The notes under the pieces: model-generated
The model's database searches: none
What the model was told of the DNA's origin: nothing
The model's input: only the letters and a program-made list of their open reading frames with translations
Part shown: one piece after another, positions 43,906 through 55,750 of the stretch
Layout of the letters: each line of letters begins with the position of its first letter
Numbering within the stretch: position 1 is the stretch's first letter
Translations under genes and position numbers: made by a program
DNA from: Ascaphus truei
Taxonomy: Eukaryota > Chordata > Amphibia > Anura > Ascaphidae
NCBI GenBank assembly: GCA_036426205.1
Contig: WSYH01000146.1
Location: forward strand, 144,357 to 208,356
Reading direction: 5' to 3'
Length of the DNA: 64,000 nt

Positions 43906-44655
43906 TGGGATGAAACACCAGGGACTCTGGAAGATTATGGGGCCTTGAGGCATTCGAATTTGGGAAAGACAAAAAAATAATAATATTGTAATTTGTAGTA
44001 GTACCTAAAAGGAAAAAGAAGAAATATAGGTCGTGTGATGCCTTTTATGGGACCGACTATAGTTTGTTTATAAGCTTTGAAGCCTCACAGAGATGTTCTT
44101 CAGGTTCTTTGAAAGATATTTTGGGAAAAACTAATTTTGTGAATTTGCTTCACAAATACAACATTTGTATATTACACTAAATTGCGTCCTAAAATGGCAT
44201 TTTCTCGCGGATCGGACATGCGAGGGCCGTTTATAATACCGCAAGATGCCTTTCTGTGCCATATTATCCCTCTTCACACAGAGATGCCATTCTCACACTT
44301 TAATGAATAGGCCACGTCGTGTGAAACAAAACTGCAGGGCTCCCCCATTGTGGAATAATATCTGGTGGAACAAAGCAACTACTTATTATAATGTTGTCCT
44401 TACTCATACCTACATCATAGGAATCCCTGCAATATTATGCCTTAGTGATGCATACACACAAGGTTCAAATAGTATAGTTGACCTATAACTTGGTATTTCC
44501 CATCAGGGCTGCTGAAATATTTTCCGAGCCCAGGACTAGAGTTACATCCTCGGCGGTATTGCGAGCCCCTCCATTTCACACCTCACGAGACCTCTCTTTT
44601 CCCCACCCTCTTCCCAGGTATTTCTCTCCTCTCCGTCTCACTCCCTCTTCCTCAC
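43906..44655. other. Unassigned interspersed repeat
   Basis: Shared with the duplicate at 48850-49600. Contains minus-strand CCTGAAGAACATCTCTGTGAGGC followed by TTCAAAGCTTATAAAC (about 44068-44108), the pattern of a widespread amphibian repeat end with weak hammerhead-like layout. No gene. Confidence 0.4.
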
Positions 44656-45020
44656 TGTAACGATGCGCGGAACACGCCCCCTGCGGCGTGTCCCTTCCTT
44701 ACCTGTTTACTTCTGATCGCCGCCCTCTAGCTGCGAGTCAAGATCCTGTGTCTTTAAAGATTCTGAAGCAAGCAACGCCATCTTGCTTCCTGGCAAATCC
44801 TGCCCTCTTCCTCCTGTCAGGAAGTGAGCCTCTCTTTGACTTTCTCTTTGCATTTAGTCTTTTGCTGCCTGCCCTGGTGCCTGCTGGTACCCATCACATG
44901 CTGTTCCTGCCTGGACCTCCTTGGGACTTTACTTATCTCCACCCCCAATAAATATTAAAAAGACGCCCAACCCCCCATACATATTTAAAAGACGCCCATC
45001 CCCCAATACATATTAAAGAC
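44656..45020 (+). mobile_element. LTR-like segment beginning TGTAACG
   Basis: TGTAACGATGCGCGGAACAC start, pyrimidine-rich body, AATAAA at 44947-44952, then three roughly 30-bp repeats of CCCCAATACATATTAAAGACG. The 3' terminus and target duplication are not seen. Repeated at about 49596-49960. Confidence 0.4.
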
Positions 45021-45129
45021 GCTGTGACAGGGTAAATAAAAGCCACCAGCTATATGCCTGGCAGTGAAAAAACAAAAAACTGCGCTCATATATGGAAATA
45101 ATAAATATAAGTGAGGTGACTCAAAACAT

Positions 45130-45535
45130 AATAAAGTGAATACAACCTTGTAAAGATGAGGTTTGATGCAGCTGTTCAAAGTGGAGAGCTCAGCACTCCA
45201 GGCTAATACAGAAAAAAGAAAGAGAACAGCGCAAAGAAAAACCTCATAGTGTAATAAATTCAAAAATTCAATTTATAATTAAAAGGTGAGTATTGCACGT
45301 ACATCAATTAAAAAATCACACAGCATGACATGTTTGGGACATGTTACCCATCTGTAGACAGCCGATCACCCTCGCAATGCAGAACTTGCAGATCTTTTCC
45401 TCTCACAGCAGTGGCAGAGGCTCGCGTGATTCAGCTCGGCTGCAGATCACTCAGCTGTTGCTGTGTGATTTTTTAATTGATGTACGTGCAATACTCACCT
45501 TTTAATTATAAATTGAATTTTTGAATTTAAGGGGG
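45130..45535. repeat. Foldback element, collapsed centre
   Basis: The left arm (AGAAAAAAGAAAGAGAACAG ... ATTAAAAGGTGAGTATTGCAC ... CAGCTGTTGC) is followed at once by only the outer part of the right arm (GTGATTTTTTAATTGATGTACGTGCAATACTCACC). The full version is at 50100-50890. Confidence 0.75.
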
Positions 45536-45784
45536 GAAGATCACAGAGAAAGAGGGGGAAGACAAGAAGAGGCCAGGGCCAAGCTAAGAGATCAAGAGGT
45601 GTGGGGGTACAGAGGGACAGGAAGGAGCGGGAATCGGTTTTAACTATTTCATCAGAAGAAACCAAGCTCCAAGTGGTTAACTTAACCACTATCCAACTAA
45701 CACCTGACCAACTTAGTAGTTTTTAAAAAAAAAAATTATCCTTCCCTCCAGCCTGTAACTTCAATACGTTTGAATGGATCAAAG
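45536..45784. other. Spacer, nothing recognised
   Basis: Purine-rich start (AGGGGGGAAGATCACAGAG), then AT-rich; no family recognised. Confidence 0.4.
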
Positions 45785-46150
45785 ATAGTTACATAGTTAC
45801 ACAGTAGATCAGGTTGAAAAAAGACATATGTCCATCAAGTTAAACCTATGCTAAATTTAGACAACAGATACTTTATCCTATATCTATACATACTTATTGA
45901 TCCAATGGATCCAAATAGTGGCAGTCGGATTACTCCCTGGATCAACATCCTTCCCATGTTTATTTATTTGGTACTGTATATCCCTAAATACCTTTCCCTT
46001 CTAAAAAAATGTCCAACCTTTTTTGAACAAATCCATTGTATCTGCCATCACAGTCTCCATGGGTAATGAATTCCACATTTTAACTGTCCTTACTGTAAAG
46101 AACCCCTTCCTTTGTTGCTGGTGAAATTTCCTTTCCTCCAACATAAAGGG
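45785..46150 (+). repeat. Widespread vertebrate interspersed repeat
   Basis: TAGTTACATAGTTACACAGTAG, GGTTGAAAAAAGACATATGT, CATGGGTAATGAATTCCACA and GTAAAGAACCCCTTCC are phrases I recognise from a very common amphibian interspersed repeat; its class is not certain to me. At 46155 a new element end, CAGGCCGCCAACAGAAATCATGGGGCCC, begins (hAT-like). Confidence 0.5.
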
Positions 46151-46384
46151 ATGCCCCTGAGCAGGCCGCCAACAGAAATCATGGGGCCCGGGACAAATGA
46201 AAGGAGCAGCCATCTCCCCCCCCCCCGAACCCATAGCACCCCACCTCAAACCCATAGCGCAACTACCACGAAAAAATATTTTTTAGCACACAACTTTTAC
46301 TTAACTGTTTTCTTCTTGTGATACAGAAAAAAACATTACAACGCAACCTGTTTATTTTTATATTTTCAACAAAAGACCTGTTGA

Positions 46385-47232
46385 CTGCCTGCCTGGCTGG
46401 GTGAATGATGGTGGGTGGATGACAGTGGGTGGGTGAATGAATGATGGTGGGTGGGTGAATGAATGACGGTGGGTGGGTGAATGAATGAAAGTGTGTGGGT
46501 GGGTGAATGAATGACAGTGGGTGGATGAATGAATCACGGTGGTTGAATGAATGACATTGGGTGGGTGGGTGAATGAATGACAGTTAAATGAATGACAGTT
46601 TGAACAAATGACAGTGGGTGGGTGAACGAATGACAGTGGGTGGGTGGGTGCATGGGTTAATGAATGACAATGGGTGGGTGGGTAGGTGAACAAATGACAG
46701 TGGGTGGATGAACGAATGACAGTGGGTGGATGGGTGGGGGAACGAATGACAGTTGAATGAATGACGGTGGGTGAATGAATGACAGTGGGTGGGTGAATGA
46801 ATGACAGTGGGTGGGTGGGTGAATGACAGTGGGTGGGTGGGTGAATGACAGTGGGTGGGTGAATGATGGTGGGTGGGTGAATGACGGTGGGTGGGTGAAT
46901 GACGATGGGTGGGTGAATGATGGTGGGTGGGTGTTTTAATGACAATTGGGTGGGTGAATGACAGTGGGTGGGTGGGTGAATGATAGGTGAATGTGTGGTG
47001 AATGTGACTTGGTGGGATACAGTGACTGGGTGGGTGGGAGGCAGAGACTGGGTGGGAGACAGTGACTGGGTGGGTGGGAGACAGTGACTGGGTGGGAGAG
47101 TGTGACTGGGTGACAGTGACTGGGTGGGTGGGAGACAGTGACTGGGTGTCTGGGTGACAGTGACTGGGTGGGTGACAGTGACTGGGTGGGTGGGAGACAG
47201 TGACTGGGTGGGAGACAGTGACTGGGTGAAGA
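46385..47232 (+). repeat. G/T-rich minisatellite, two subtypes
   Basis: 46385-46990 is built of GGGTGAATGAATGACAGT-type units of variable length. 46990-47232 switches to GGGTGGGAGACAGTGACT. The second subtype is the unit of the array at 52331-54800. Confidence 0.95.
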
Positions 47233-47236
47233 AAAC

Positions 47237-50200
47237 TAGAGTGCGTCAACACTAGAGCTAGCGCAAAGTTCACCTTTCCTGTCTTGCCTTTTAAATTCTT
47301 CATGGGCAAGCTACCCAGCTACTGTACCTGAACAAGCTCCTCACCCCTACCACTGCAGCATTATCACCTGAGATCAGACTCCCAAAAGACTGTTCATGGT
47401 ACCAAGGCTCAACAAAGTATCCGGACGTTCCTCCTTCTCCTACCGTGCACCCCCAAAACTGGAACACCTACCCGAGACTCTCACATCCACACCAGTTTAA
47501 GTTCTTTCAAAATCTAAGGGCTGTCTCACATTTTTAACCTGGTCTGTAAATGTTTCATACGCTCAAAATATATTTTCTTTAACTGTGCATGCAATGTCTT
47601 GTATAATGTATACCTGTTCATTTATGTAACTGTACTTGTAACCATGTTATTATTTGTTACTCTGTGCCCAGGACATACTTGAAAATGAGAGGTTAACTCT
47701 CAATGTATTACTTCCTGGTAAAATATTTTATAAATAAATAAACTCCAACCCCTGGATATCACCTGTGGCGTCCCGCAAGGCTCGGTCTGGGGCCCCTACT
47801 TTATCGTGTTCCTCAATGATCTTCCCACAGCTTGAAAGTAAGCTTCAATACGAAATGTATGCAGATGAACAATCTTATATGCACACAGCCATAGCTCTCC
47901 GACCTTGAACACGTACTTTCGTCTGACTTTTTGAGACTGAAAACTGGATTTCCCAAACACAATCTGTTTTAAACACATGAGAAGACTGTAACAATGGTAT
48001 TTGGGACCAAGACTAAATTTTAAAGCTCCAAGTGCACTGAGCTCCAGATCAGAAACCAATGCCTAACACCACCCTAACTCTGTTACTTGTTTTAAATACC
48101 TGGGCATATGGTTTGACTCCACTTACATCGGAAGGCACATTGATGCCTGACATCCAAAACCTATGCAAACTAGGTGTACTTTACAGGAACAAATCCTCCC
48201 TAAGCTGCTGGTCAGAAAGGCGTATGCAACAGCAGATGCTAATGCCAATTATCGACTATGGAGCCATTAGTACATGGCTCGGCACCCCAAACCCACCTTA
48301 GAAAATTGACACCCTCTACAATTCAATTTGTCGTTTCGTTCTCCAATGCAGAAGATAGTTTGGTCATCACTCGAGTCTAGGCGCAAAGTTCACCTTTCCT
48401 GTTTGCCTTCAAATACTTTTGGGCAAGCTACCCAACTATAGAACAAGATCCTAACCCCTACCACATGCAGCACTTATATCTGAGATCTGACTCCAAAAGA
48501 CTGTTCATGGTCCCAGGCTCAAAAAAAGTATCCGGCCATTCCTCTTCTCTTACCATGCCACCCAAAACTGGAAACACCTACCAGAGACTCTCACAGCCAC
48601 ACCAGTTTAAGTCTTTTCAAAACAAGGCGTCTCACATTTTAATTGGTCTGTAACTGTTACATTAAGCCTATAATATACATCTTCTCTAACTGTGCTGCAA
48701 TGTATTGTATATAATGTAGACCCTGTTCATTTAGGTAACTGTATTGTAACCAGATATATTTGTCATAGTAACTATGTCCAGGACATACTTGAAAACGAGA
48801 GGAACTTTCAAGGTATTACTTCCTGGTAAAAACATTGTTTAAATAAAAAAATAAGTTTGGGATGAACACCAGGGACTCTGGAAGATTATGGGGCTTGAGC
48901 GCATTCGAATTTGGGAAAGACAAAAAAATAATAATATTTGAATTTGTAGTAGTACCTAAAAGGAAAAAAGGAAATATAGGCGTGTTTGATGCTTTTATGG
49001 GACCGATATAGTTTGTTTTAAGCTTTGAAGCCTCACCAGAGATGTTCTTCAGGTTCTTTGAAAGATTATTTGGGAAAAAATAATTTTGTGAATTTGTTCA
49101 CAAATAAAACATTTGTATATAACTAAATTGCGTCCTAAAATGGCATTTTGTAGCGGAGGGACAGCGAGGGCCGTTTATAATACCGCAAGATGCCTTTCTG
49201 TGCCATATTATCCCTCTTCCACACAGAGAGGCCATTCTCACACTTTAGAATAGCCACGTCGCGTGTGAAACAAAACTGCAGGCCGGGCTCCCATTGTGGA
49301 ATAATATCTGGGGAACAAAGCCAAACTACTTATTATAATGTTGTCTTACTCATACCTACATCATAGGAATCCCGCAATATTATGGCCTTAGTGATGCATA
49401 CACACAAGTTCAAATAGTATAGTTTGACCTATAACTTGGTATTCCCATAAGGGCTGCTGAAATAATTTCCGAGCCAGGACTAGAGTTACACATCCCGGCG
49501 GTATTGCGAGCCCCTCCATTTCACACCTCACGAGACCTCTTTTCCCACCCTCTTCCCAGGTATTTCTCTTCTCCGTCTCACTCCCTCTTCCTCCACTGTA
49601 ACGATGCGCGGAAACGCCCCCTGCGGCGTTGGTCCCTCACTTAACCTGTTTACTTCTGATCGCCCCCTCTAGCTGCGAGTCAAGATCCTGTGTCTTTAAA
49701 GATTCTGAAGCAAGCAACGCCATCTTGCTTCCTGGCAAATCCGCCCTTCTTCCTACTGTCAGGAAGTGAGCGCCTTCTTTGACTTCTCTTTGCATTTAGT
49801 CTTTGTGCTGCCCTGGTGCCTGTGGTAACCCTCACATGCTGTTCCTGCCGGACCTCCTTGGGACTTTATTACTCCACCCCCAATAAATATAAAAAGACGC
49901 CCAACCCCCCATACATATGTAAAAGACGCCCATCCCCCAATACATATTAAAGACGCTGTGACAGGGTAAAAAAAGCCACCAGCTAATGCCTGGCAGTGAA
50001 AAAAAACAAAAAACTGCGCTCATATATGGAAATAATAATAAGTGAGGTGACTCAAAAAAACATAATAAAGTGAATCAACCTTGTAAAGATGAGGTTTGAT
50101 TGCAGCTGTTCAAAGTGGAGAGCTCAGCACTCCAGGCTAATACAGAAAAAAGAAAGAGAAACAGCGCAAAGAAAAACTCATAGTGTAATAAATTCAAAAA

Positions 50201-50835
50201 ATTCAATTATAATTAAAAGGTGAGTATTGCACGACATCAATTAAAAAATCACACAGCATGACATGTTTGGGACATGTTACCCACTGTAGACAGCCGATCA
50301 CCATCGCAATGCAGAACTTGCAGATTTTTCCTCTCACAGCAGTGGCAGAGGCTCGCGTGATTCAGTCGGCTGCAGATCACTCAGCTGTTGCAGAGGCACG
50401 CCTGGCCAATCAGCTGTGCAGAGGCACGTCTGGATCAGCCACTGGTGGGGATCCCTCTAGTACCTGGCAGTGTCACTCATGCGTTGCAGAAGCACGTCTG
50501 GATCAGCTCACTGCCAGGTACTAGGAGGGATCCCCACCAGTGAGCTGATCCAGACGTGCCTCTGCAACAGCTGAGTGAGCCAGGCGTGCCTCTGCAACAG
50601 CTGAGTGAGCCAGGCGTGCCTCTGCAACAGCTGAGTGATCTGCAGCCGAGCTGAATCACGCGAGCCTCTGCCACGATGCTGTGAGAGGAAAAGATCTGCA
50701 AGTTCTGCATTGCGAGGGTGATCGGCTGTCTACAGATGGGTTAACATGTCCCAAACATGTCATGCTGGTTGATTTTTTAATTGATTGTACGTGCAATACT
50801 CACCTTTTAATATAAATTGAATTTGTGAATTATTA
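47237..50835 (+). repeat. Indel-rich duplicate of 42260-45530
   Basis: Repeats in order the LINE 3' part, tail, truncated LINE copy, unassigned repeat, LTR-like segment and foldback left arm of the first copy. Differences are mostly single-base losses scattered evenly (for example GGTCTGGGGCCCCTACTTTATCGTG). It does not look like normal divergence between old repeats and is either a duplicated haplotype or an unpolished region. Confidence 0.85.
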
Positions 50836-50890
50836 CACTATGAGGTTTTTCTTTGCGCTGTTCTCTTTCTTTTTTCTGTATATGCCTGGC
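50100..50890. repeat. Large foldback element, arms of about 370 bp
   Basis: The left arm from about 50135 is inverted on the right to about 50890. Arms carry ATCACACAGCATGACATGTT, GACAGCCGATCACC, CTCTCACAGCAGTGGCAGAGG and tandem CAGCTG..GCAGAGGCACG units; the centre is near 50525 (GCCAGGTACTAGGAGGGATC). The right arm has one extra copy of the TGAGCCAGGCGTGCCTCTGC unit. Confidence 0.85.
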
Positions 50891-51350
50891 AGACATATGT
50901 TTAGTTTGCAGTGCAGCAGTGATGAGGTTAACTTCAGCTGGGGCCTGGTCGCGAGAGGACCGGCTGTCGGGCCTGGCCAGAGAGAGTACCTCCCCTGCCG
51001 TCTCCTGTATCCTGCTCCGATCGGATGTCTTCGCCTGCCACAACCAAGCCACAGCCGCCCGCTGTCTCAAAGTCTTCCCTCCGCTGACAACATCTTCTAC
51101 TGCTGCTGCGCCCCTAGGATCTTTGCGCCCTAGGCAACCGCCTAGGTTCGCTTAATGGACGGGCCGGCCCTGCGTTAACCTGTATCTATTTTCTCTTATG
51201 ATCTCATGTGTTAATGTTTTTAAATATTGTGTTGAACAAATGAAACAAGTGGTGCACAGCCAAAACTGGGTCATGTTTGCATAAATGGGTTGATTTAATT
51301 ATCAGACAGACTGAGAAAATGAGATTAGCGTTACAACAATAGGAAACAGG
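50891..51350. other. Unassigned, with hAT-type end
   Basis: 51124-51172 (CGCCCTAGGCAACCGCCTAGG ... GGGCCGGCCCTG, shown in parts) is a terminal sequence typical of an abundant frog hAT family. The matching left end is not found. Confidence 0.45.
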
Positions 51351-51684
51351 TTGTTGGGGGTGCTTAAAGACAATTATATGACCCAAATTATTGAGGAACC
51401 AATCAGGAGAGGGACAATACTGTATTTGGTAATATCCTATATTCAAGTCCTGGAACATTTGGGTAACAGTGATCATAACATGGTCTCATTTGAAAAAAAA
51501 ATATCAACATATTTTTTTTTCTTGGTTTCAACAAAGACCTTAAACTTTAGAAAGGCAGATTTTAGTAAACTGAGGTCTAATCTACAAGAAATAAATTGCG
51601 ATGATATTTGCTCAGGGAGAAACGTAGAATATAAATGGGCAGTCTTTAAAACATTGTTAGAAAAGCACACCCATCAGTGTATAC
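51351..51684 (+). pseudogene. CR1-like LINE endonuclease fragment
   Basis: Reads DNYMTQIIEEPIRRG, LEHLGNSDHNMVSFE (SDH catalytic motif), TLNFRKADFSKLRSNL and EYKWAVFKTLLE..HTHQCIP, the order of the C-terminal half of CR1-type APE nucleases and the linker. It is cut at 51684/51685 by a hAT-type terminus. Confidence 0.75.
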
Positions 51685-52330
51685 CAGGCCTGCACAACTC
51701 GTAAAGTGAGAAAGGCCGAACTGCTCCAAGGAAAAAAAAAATGGGCCGCGACCGGGTAAAATCATCATCAACATATCTCATAATCTTCCTCTGCACTTCA
51801 TCATCATCCTCATCTCCCCCAACCCTCATCATCATTTCCTTCATATCTCCCCCAGCCCCCTTAATCATCATCCTCATATCTTCCCCGAACCCCTCACTAT
51901 CAACCTTTGCGATACTCCCCATCTATCTCTCATACCCCCATCTTTCCCTCACCCACACAATAATACTCCATATCACTCAAACACACAATACCCCCTGCAC
52001 ACCAAACACATCCCACCCCCCTGACTTACATACCCCTCCCCCTGACTCAACATCACTCTCCCCCCTTGCACCTACATATTCTCCCCGGCACTCTCACATC
52101 ACTCTCCCCCCTTGACCACTCACATCACTTTCCCCCCTTGCACCTCACATCACTCTCCACTCTGCAGCTCACATCACTCTCCCCCTTGCACCTCACATAA
52201 TTCTCCCCCCTTGCACCTACATCACTCTCCCCCTCACCTCACACACTATCCCCCCCTGCACCTCACATTACTCTCCCCCCCTGCAGCTCACATCACTCTC
52301 CCCCCCTTGCACCTCACATCACTCTCCCCC
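51685..52330 (+). mobile_element. Second hAT-type element, left end with C-rich array
   Basis: CAGGCCTGCACAACTCGTAA at 51685 matches the left end at 37285, followed by the same (ATC)n then C-rich order (CTGCACCTCACATCACTCTC units). The right terminal repeat could not be located, so the element may be truncated or very long. Confidence 0.65.
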
Positions 52331-54800
52331 CTTGGGTGAATAACGGTTTTGACAGTGACTGGATGGGATACAGTGACAGGGAGACAGTGACTGGGGTGCG
52401 TGACAGTGACTAACAGTGACTGCGTGGTGTGGGTGACAGTGACAACAAGTGAATGCGCGGGTGGGTGACAGTGACAACAGTGGACTGCGTGGGTGGGGTG
52501 ACAGTGACTAACAGTGACGCGTGGGGTGGGGTGACAGTGAATAACAGTGACGGGGTGGGGGGGTGACCAGTGACTAGGTGGGTAGACAGTGACTGGGGGG
52601 TGGGAGACAGTGACTGAGTGCGGAGACAGTGACTGGGTGGTGGGAGACAGAACTCGGTGGGAGAGAACAGTGACTGGGTGGGGAGACAGTGACTGGGTGG
52701 GGGTGACAGTGAATGGGGGGTGACAGTGAGATGGGTGGGTGACAGTGACGTGGTGGGTGGGTACAGTGACGGGGGGGGGGGAGACAGTGACTGGGTGGGA
52801 GACAGTGAGCGGGTTGGACAGTGACTGGGTGGGTGACAGTTGAACTGTGGGGCGTGAGGGTAGGACAGTGATGGGTGGGTGGGTGACAGTGATGGGTGGG
52901 GGAAACGGTGACTGGGTGACAGTGACGTGGGTGTGGGACAGTGGACTGGGTGGGTGACAGTGACGGGTAGGAGACAGTGAATGGGTGGGTGGGAGACAGT
53001 GACTGGGTGGGTGGGAGACAGGACTGGGTGGGTGACAGTGACTGGGTGGGTGACAGTGGACTGGGGTGGGTGGGAGACAGTGGGGGGGGGGGGGGGGGGG
53101 GACTGGGTGGGAGACAGTGACTGGGTTGGACAGTGGACTGGGTGGGATGACAGTGACTGGGTGGGTGACAGTGACTGGGTAGTAGACAGTGACTGGGGGG
53201 TGGGAGACAGTGACTGGGTGGGTGGGAGACAGGACTGGGCGGGGGACAGTGACGGGGGGTGACAGTGACTGGGTGGGTGGGTTGGACAGTGAGCTGGGTG
53301 GGGAAAAGGGACATGGGTTGGAGACAGGACGGGGGAGGACAGTAAGGGCTGTGGTGAGTGATGCGGTGGGGAGACAGTGATGGGTGGGGGTGACAGTGAC
53401 TGGGTGGGTGACAGTGACGGGTGGGAGAGACAGTGACGGGGTGGGAGACAGTGACTGGGGGAGGACAGTGACTGGGTGGGTTGGTGACGGGGGACGTGGG
53501 TGGGGTAGTAGACAAGTGCCTGGGGGTGGGAGACAGTGACTGGGTAGGTGACAGTGGACGTGGGTGGGGGGGAGACAGTGACTGGGGTGGGTGGACAGTG
53601 GACGGGTGGGAGACAGTGACTGGGTGGGAGACAGTGAATGGGTGGGTGGGAGACAGGACTGGGTGGGAGACAGTGATTAGTGACTGGGGGTGGGGTGGGA
53701 GACGTGAACGGGTGGGGAGACAGTGACTGGGTGGGTGACAGTGACTGGGTGGTGAAGTTATGGGTTACAGAGGACTGGGTGGAGACAGATTGAGGCTGGG
53801 TGGGAGGGAGCAGGTGACTGAGTGAGGTGACAGTGACTGGGTGGAGACAGTGACTGGGTGGGTGACAGTGACTGGGTGGGGGTGCAGTGACTGGGTGGGT
53901 GACAGTGACTGGGTGGGGTGTAACAGTGACTGGGTGGGGGGGAGACAGTGACTGGGGTGGGTGGACAGTGACGGGTGGGAGACGTGACTGGGAGACAGTG
54001 AGTGGGGGGTGACAGTGGATGGGGTGACAGTGACTGGGTGGGAGACAGTGGACTGGGTGGGGACAGTGACTGGGTGGGTGACAGTTGACTGGGGGGTGAC
54101 AGTGACTGGTGGAGACAGGTGAAATGACTGGTGGTGGGGAAGTGACTGGACGTGGAGACAGTGACTGGGGGAGACAGTGGACTGGGTGGGAGACAGTGAC
54201 TTGGGTGGGTGACAGTGACTGGGTGGGTGACAGTGACCGGGTGGGAGACAGTGACTGGGTGGGTGACAGTGACTGGGTGGGTGACAGTGACTGGGTTACA
54301 GTGACTGGGTTATAGTGACTGGGTGGGAAACAGTGACTGGGTGGGAGACAGTAGACAGTGACTGGGTGGGTGGGAGACAGTGGCTGGGTGGGAGACTGTG
54401 ACTCAGACAGTGACTGGGTGGGAGACAGTGACTGGGTGGGTGATAGTGACTGGGTGACAGTGACTGGGTGGCTGACAGTGACTGGGTGGGTGGGAGACAG
54501 TTACTGGGTGGGTGACAGTGACTGGGTAGGAGACAGTGACTGGGTGACAGTGACTGGGTGGGTGGGTGACAGTGACTGGGTGGGTGGCAGGGTGACTGGG
54601 TTACAGTGACTGGGTGGGTGACAGTGACTGAGTGGAAGAGAGTGACTGGGTGACAGTGACAGGGTGGATGGGTGGGTGTAAGTGACTGGGTGATAGGGAC
54701 TGGGTGGGTGACCGTGACTGGGTGACAGAGACTGGGTGGGTGACAGTGACTGGGTTCTTGACAGTGGGTGGGTGACAAGTGACTGGGTGGGTGACAGTTA
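52331..54800 (+). repeat. GACAGTGACTGGGTGG minisatellite, about 2.5 kb
   Basis: Units of roughly 14-18 bp, GACAGTGACTGGGTGG(GTGG) or GGGAGACAGTGACTGG. Frames change often because of indels in 52350-54150; 54180-54800 is cleaner. A G20 run lies at 53082-53101. Probably internal to the hAT-type element that begins at 51685, as in the 37285 element. Confidence 0.95.
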
Positions 54801-55086
54801 CTTACAGCTGCCCGGGACGGGAGGTGGGCTTGAGGGGGCATGGATGGTGAGCTCGGGGGACGCGGGAAGCTGGCCGCGGGGGGAAGCGGTGGGAAGCAGG
54901 CCGCAGGAGGAGCTGGCTGTTACTTCCCCCTCCGTCCCACGTTGGGAGTGGGGGAGTGGGGGGGATGCGCGGTCCATGGCTGCGATCATTGCCTTAAGGC
55001 TTAAGGCATTGTTATCGCGCCGTGCGCGCATACCTCTGCGACGTATCCCTGAACATGGCCGCAGCCTAAGACAAAACCAACAGCCC
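54801..55086. other. GC-rich spacer
   Basis: CpG-containing, with a short palindrome (GCCTTAAGGCTTAAGGC near 54990). No gene. Confidence 0.4.
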
Positions 55087-55286
55087 AGTCTGTTCTGCCC
55101 CTGTCTTTTTTGCCCCTGCCCTGTCGATTTTGCCCCTGCCCTGTCTGTTCTGCCCCTGCCCTGCCTGTTCTGCCCCGCCTGTTCTGCCCCTGCCCTATCT
55201 GTTCTACCCCTGCCCTGTCTGTTCTGCCCCGCCTGTTCTGCCCCTGCCCTATCTGTTCTACCCCTGCCCTGTCTGTTCTGCACTTG
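55087..55286 (+). repeat. CTGTTCTGCCCCTGCC tandem repeat
   Basis: About a dozen 16-18 bp units, some grouped into a larger repeat (GTTCTGCCCCGCC plus CTATCTGTTCTACC). Pro/Cys/Leu readings are compositional. Confidence 0.9.
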
Positions 55287-55569
55287 CCCCCTCTGAGAGA
55301 GACACAGAGAGCAGAGGTATATGTATAAATATACTTTAGTTTTATTATCAGGGTTAATGTTATATCCAGGTTACCTCCTTCATATCAGCATTGCCCAAAA
55401 GGGAGGAACTGAAGCAGCTTTACTGAAATATATTAAGGAAAAGAGGAGTATAAACATCTACATGCAGAAGAAACTCTCTTTCCCTGGCACAGTTACTGGG
55501 AAATATTACTGTGTTGCTTTAAAGTTTATACGGTGTATGTGACACGTGATCTGTATTGAAGTCTTTAAA
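55287..55569. other. Nothing recognised
   Basis: A 73-residue plus reading (55321-55542) has no family features. Confidence 0.4.
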
Positions 55570-55750
55570 AACTACAACTCCCATCATACACTAAGTGTGA
55601 GCATGCGCAGTAGTACACATCCCTCAGTGTGATCATGCGCAGTAGCACACATCCCTCAGTGTGAGCATGCGCAGTAGTACACATCCCTCAGTGTGAGCAT
55701 GCGCAGTAGTACACATCCGTCAGTGTGAGCATGCGCAGTAGCACACAGGG
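55570..55750 (+). promoter_or_regulatory. Tandem NRF1-like sites beside a ZNF143-like site
   Basis: Five 30-bp units, each with GAGCATGCGCAGTAG (GCATGCGCA fits the NRF1 palindrome), lie at about 55596-55746. They are preceded by ACTACAACTCCCATCAT (about 55572), which fits the ZNF143/SBS consensus. No coding sequence follows that I can recognise. Confidence 0.5.

Noticed and set aside
46358..47309. His/Ser/Pro/Thr-rich minus readings
   Set aside because: Translation of the GAATGACAGTGGGTG array; no non-repeat sequence at either end.
52574..53515. 313-residue Cys/His/Pro-rich minus reading resembling a metal-binding protein
   Set aside because: Arises from the GACAGTGACTGGGTGG array; Cys/His spacing is the repeat period.
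55596..55746. Regular 30-bp repeats that could be mistaken for a CRISPR array
   Set aside because: No spacers between repeats, no cas genes, eukaryotic context; it is a tandem repeat.
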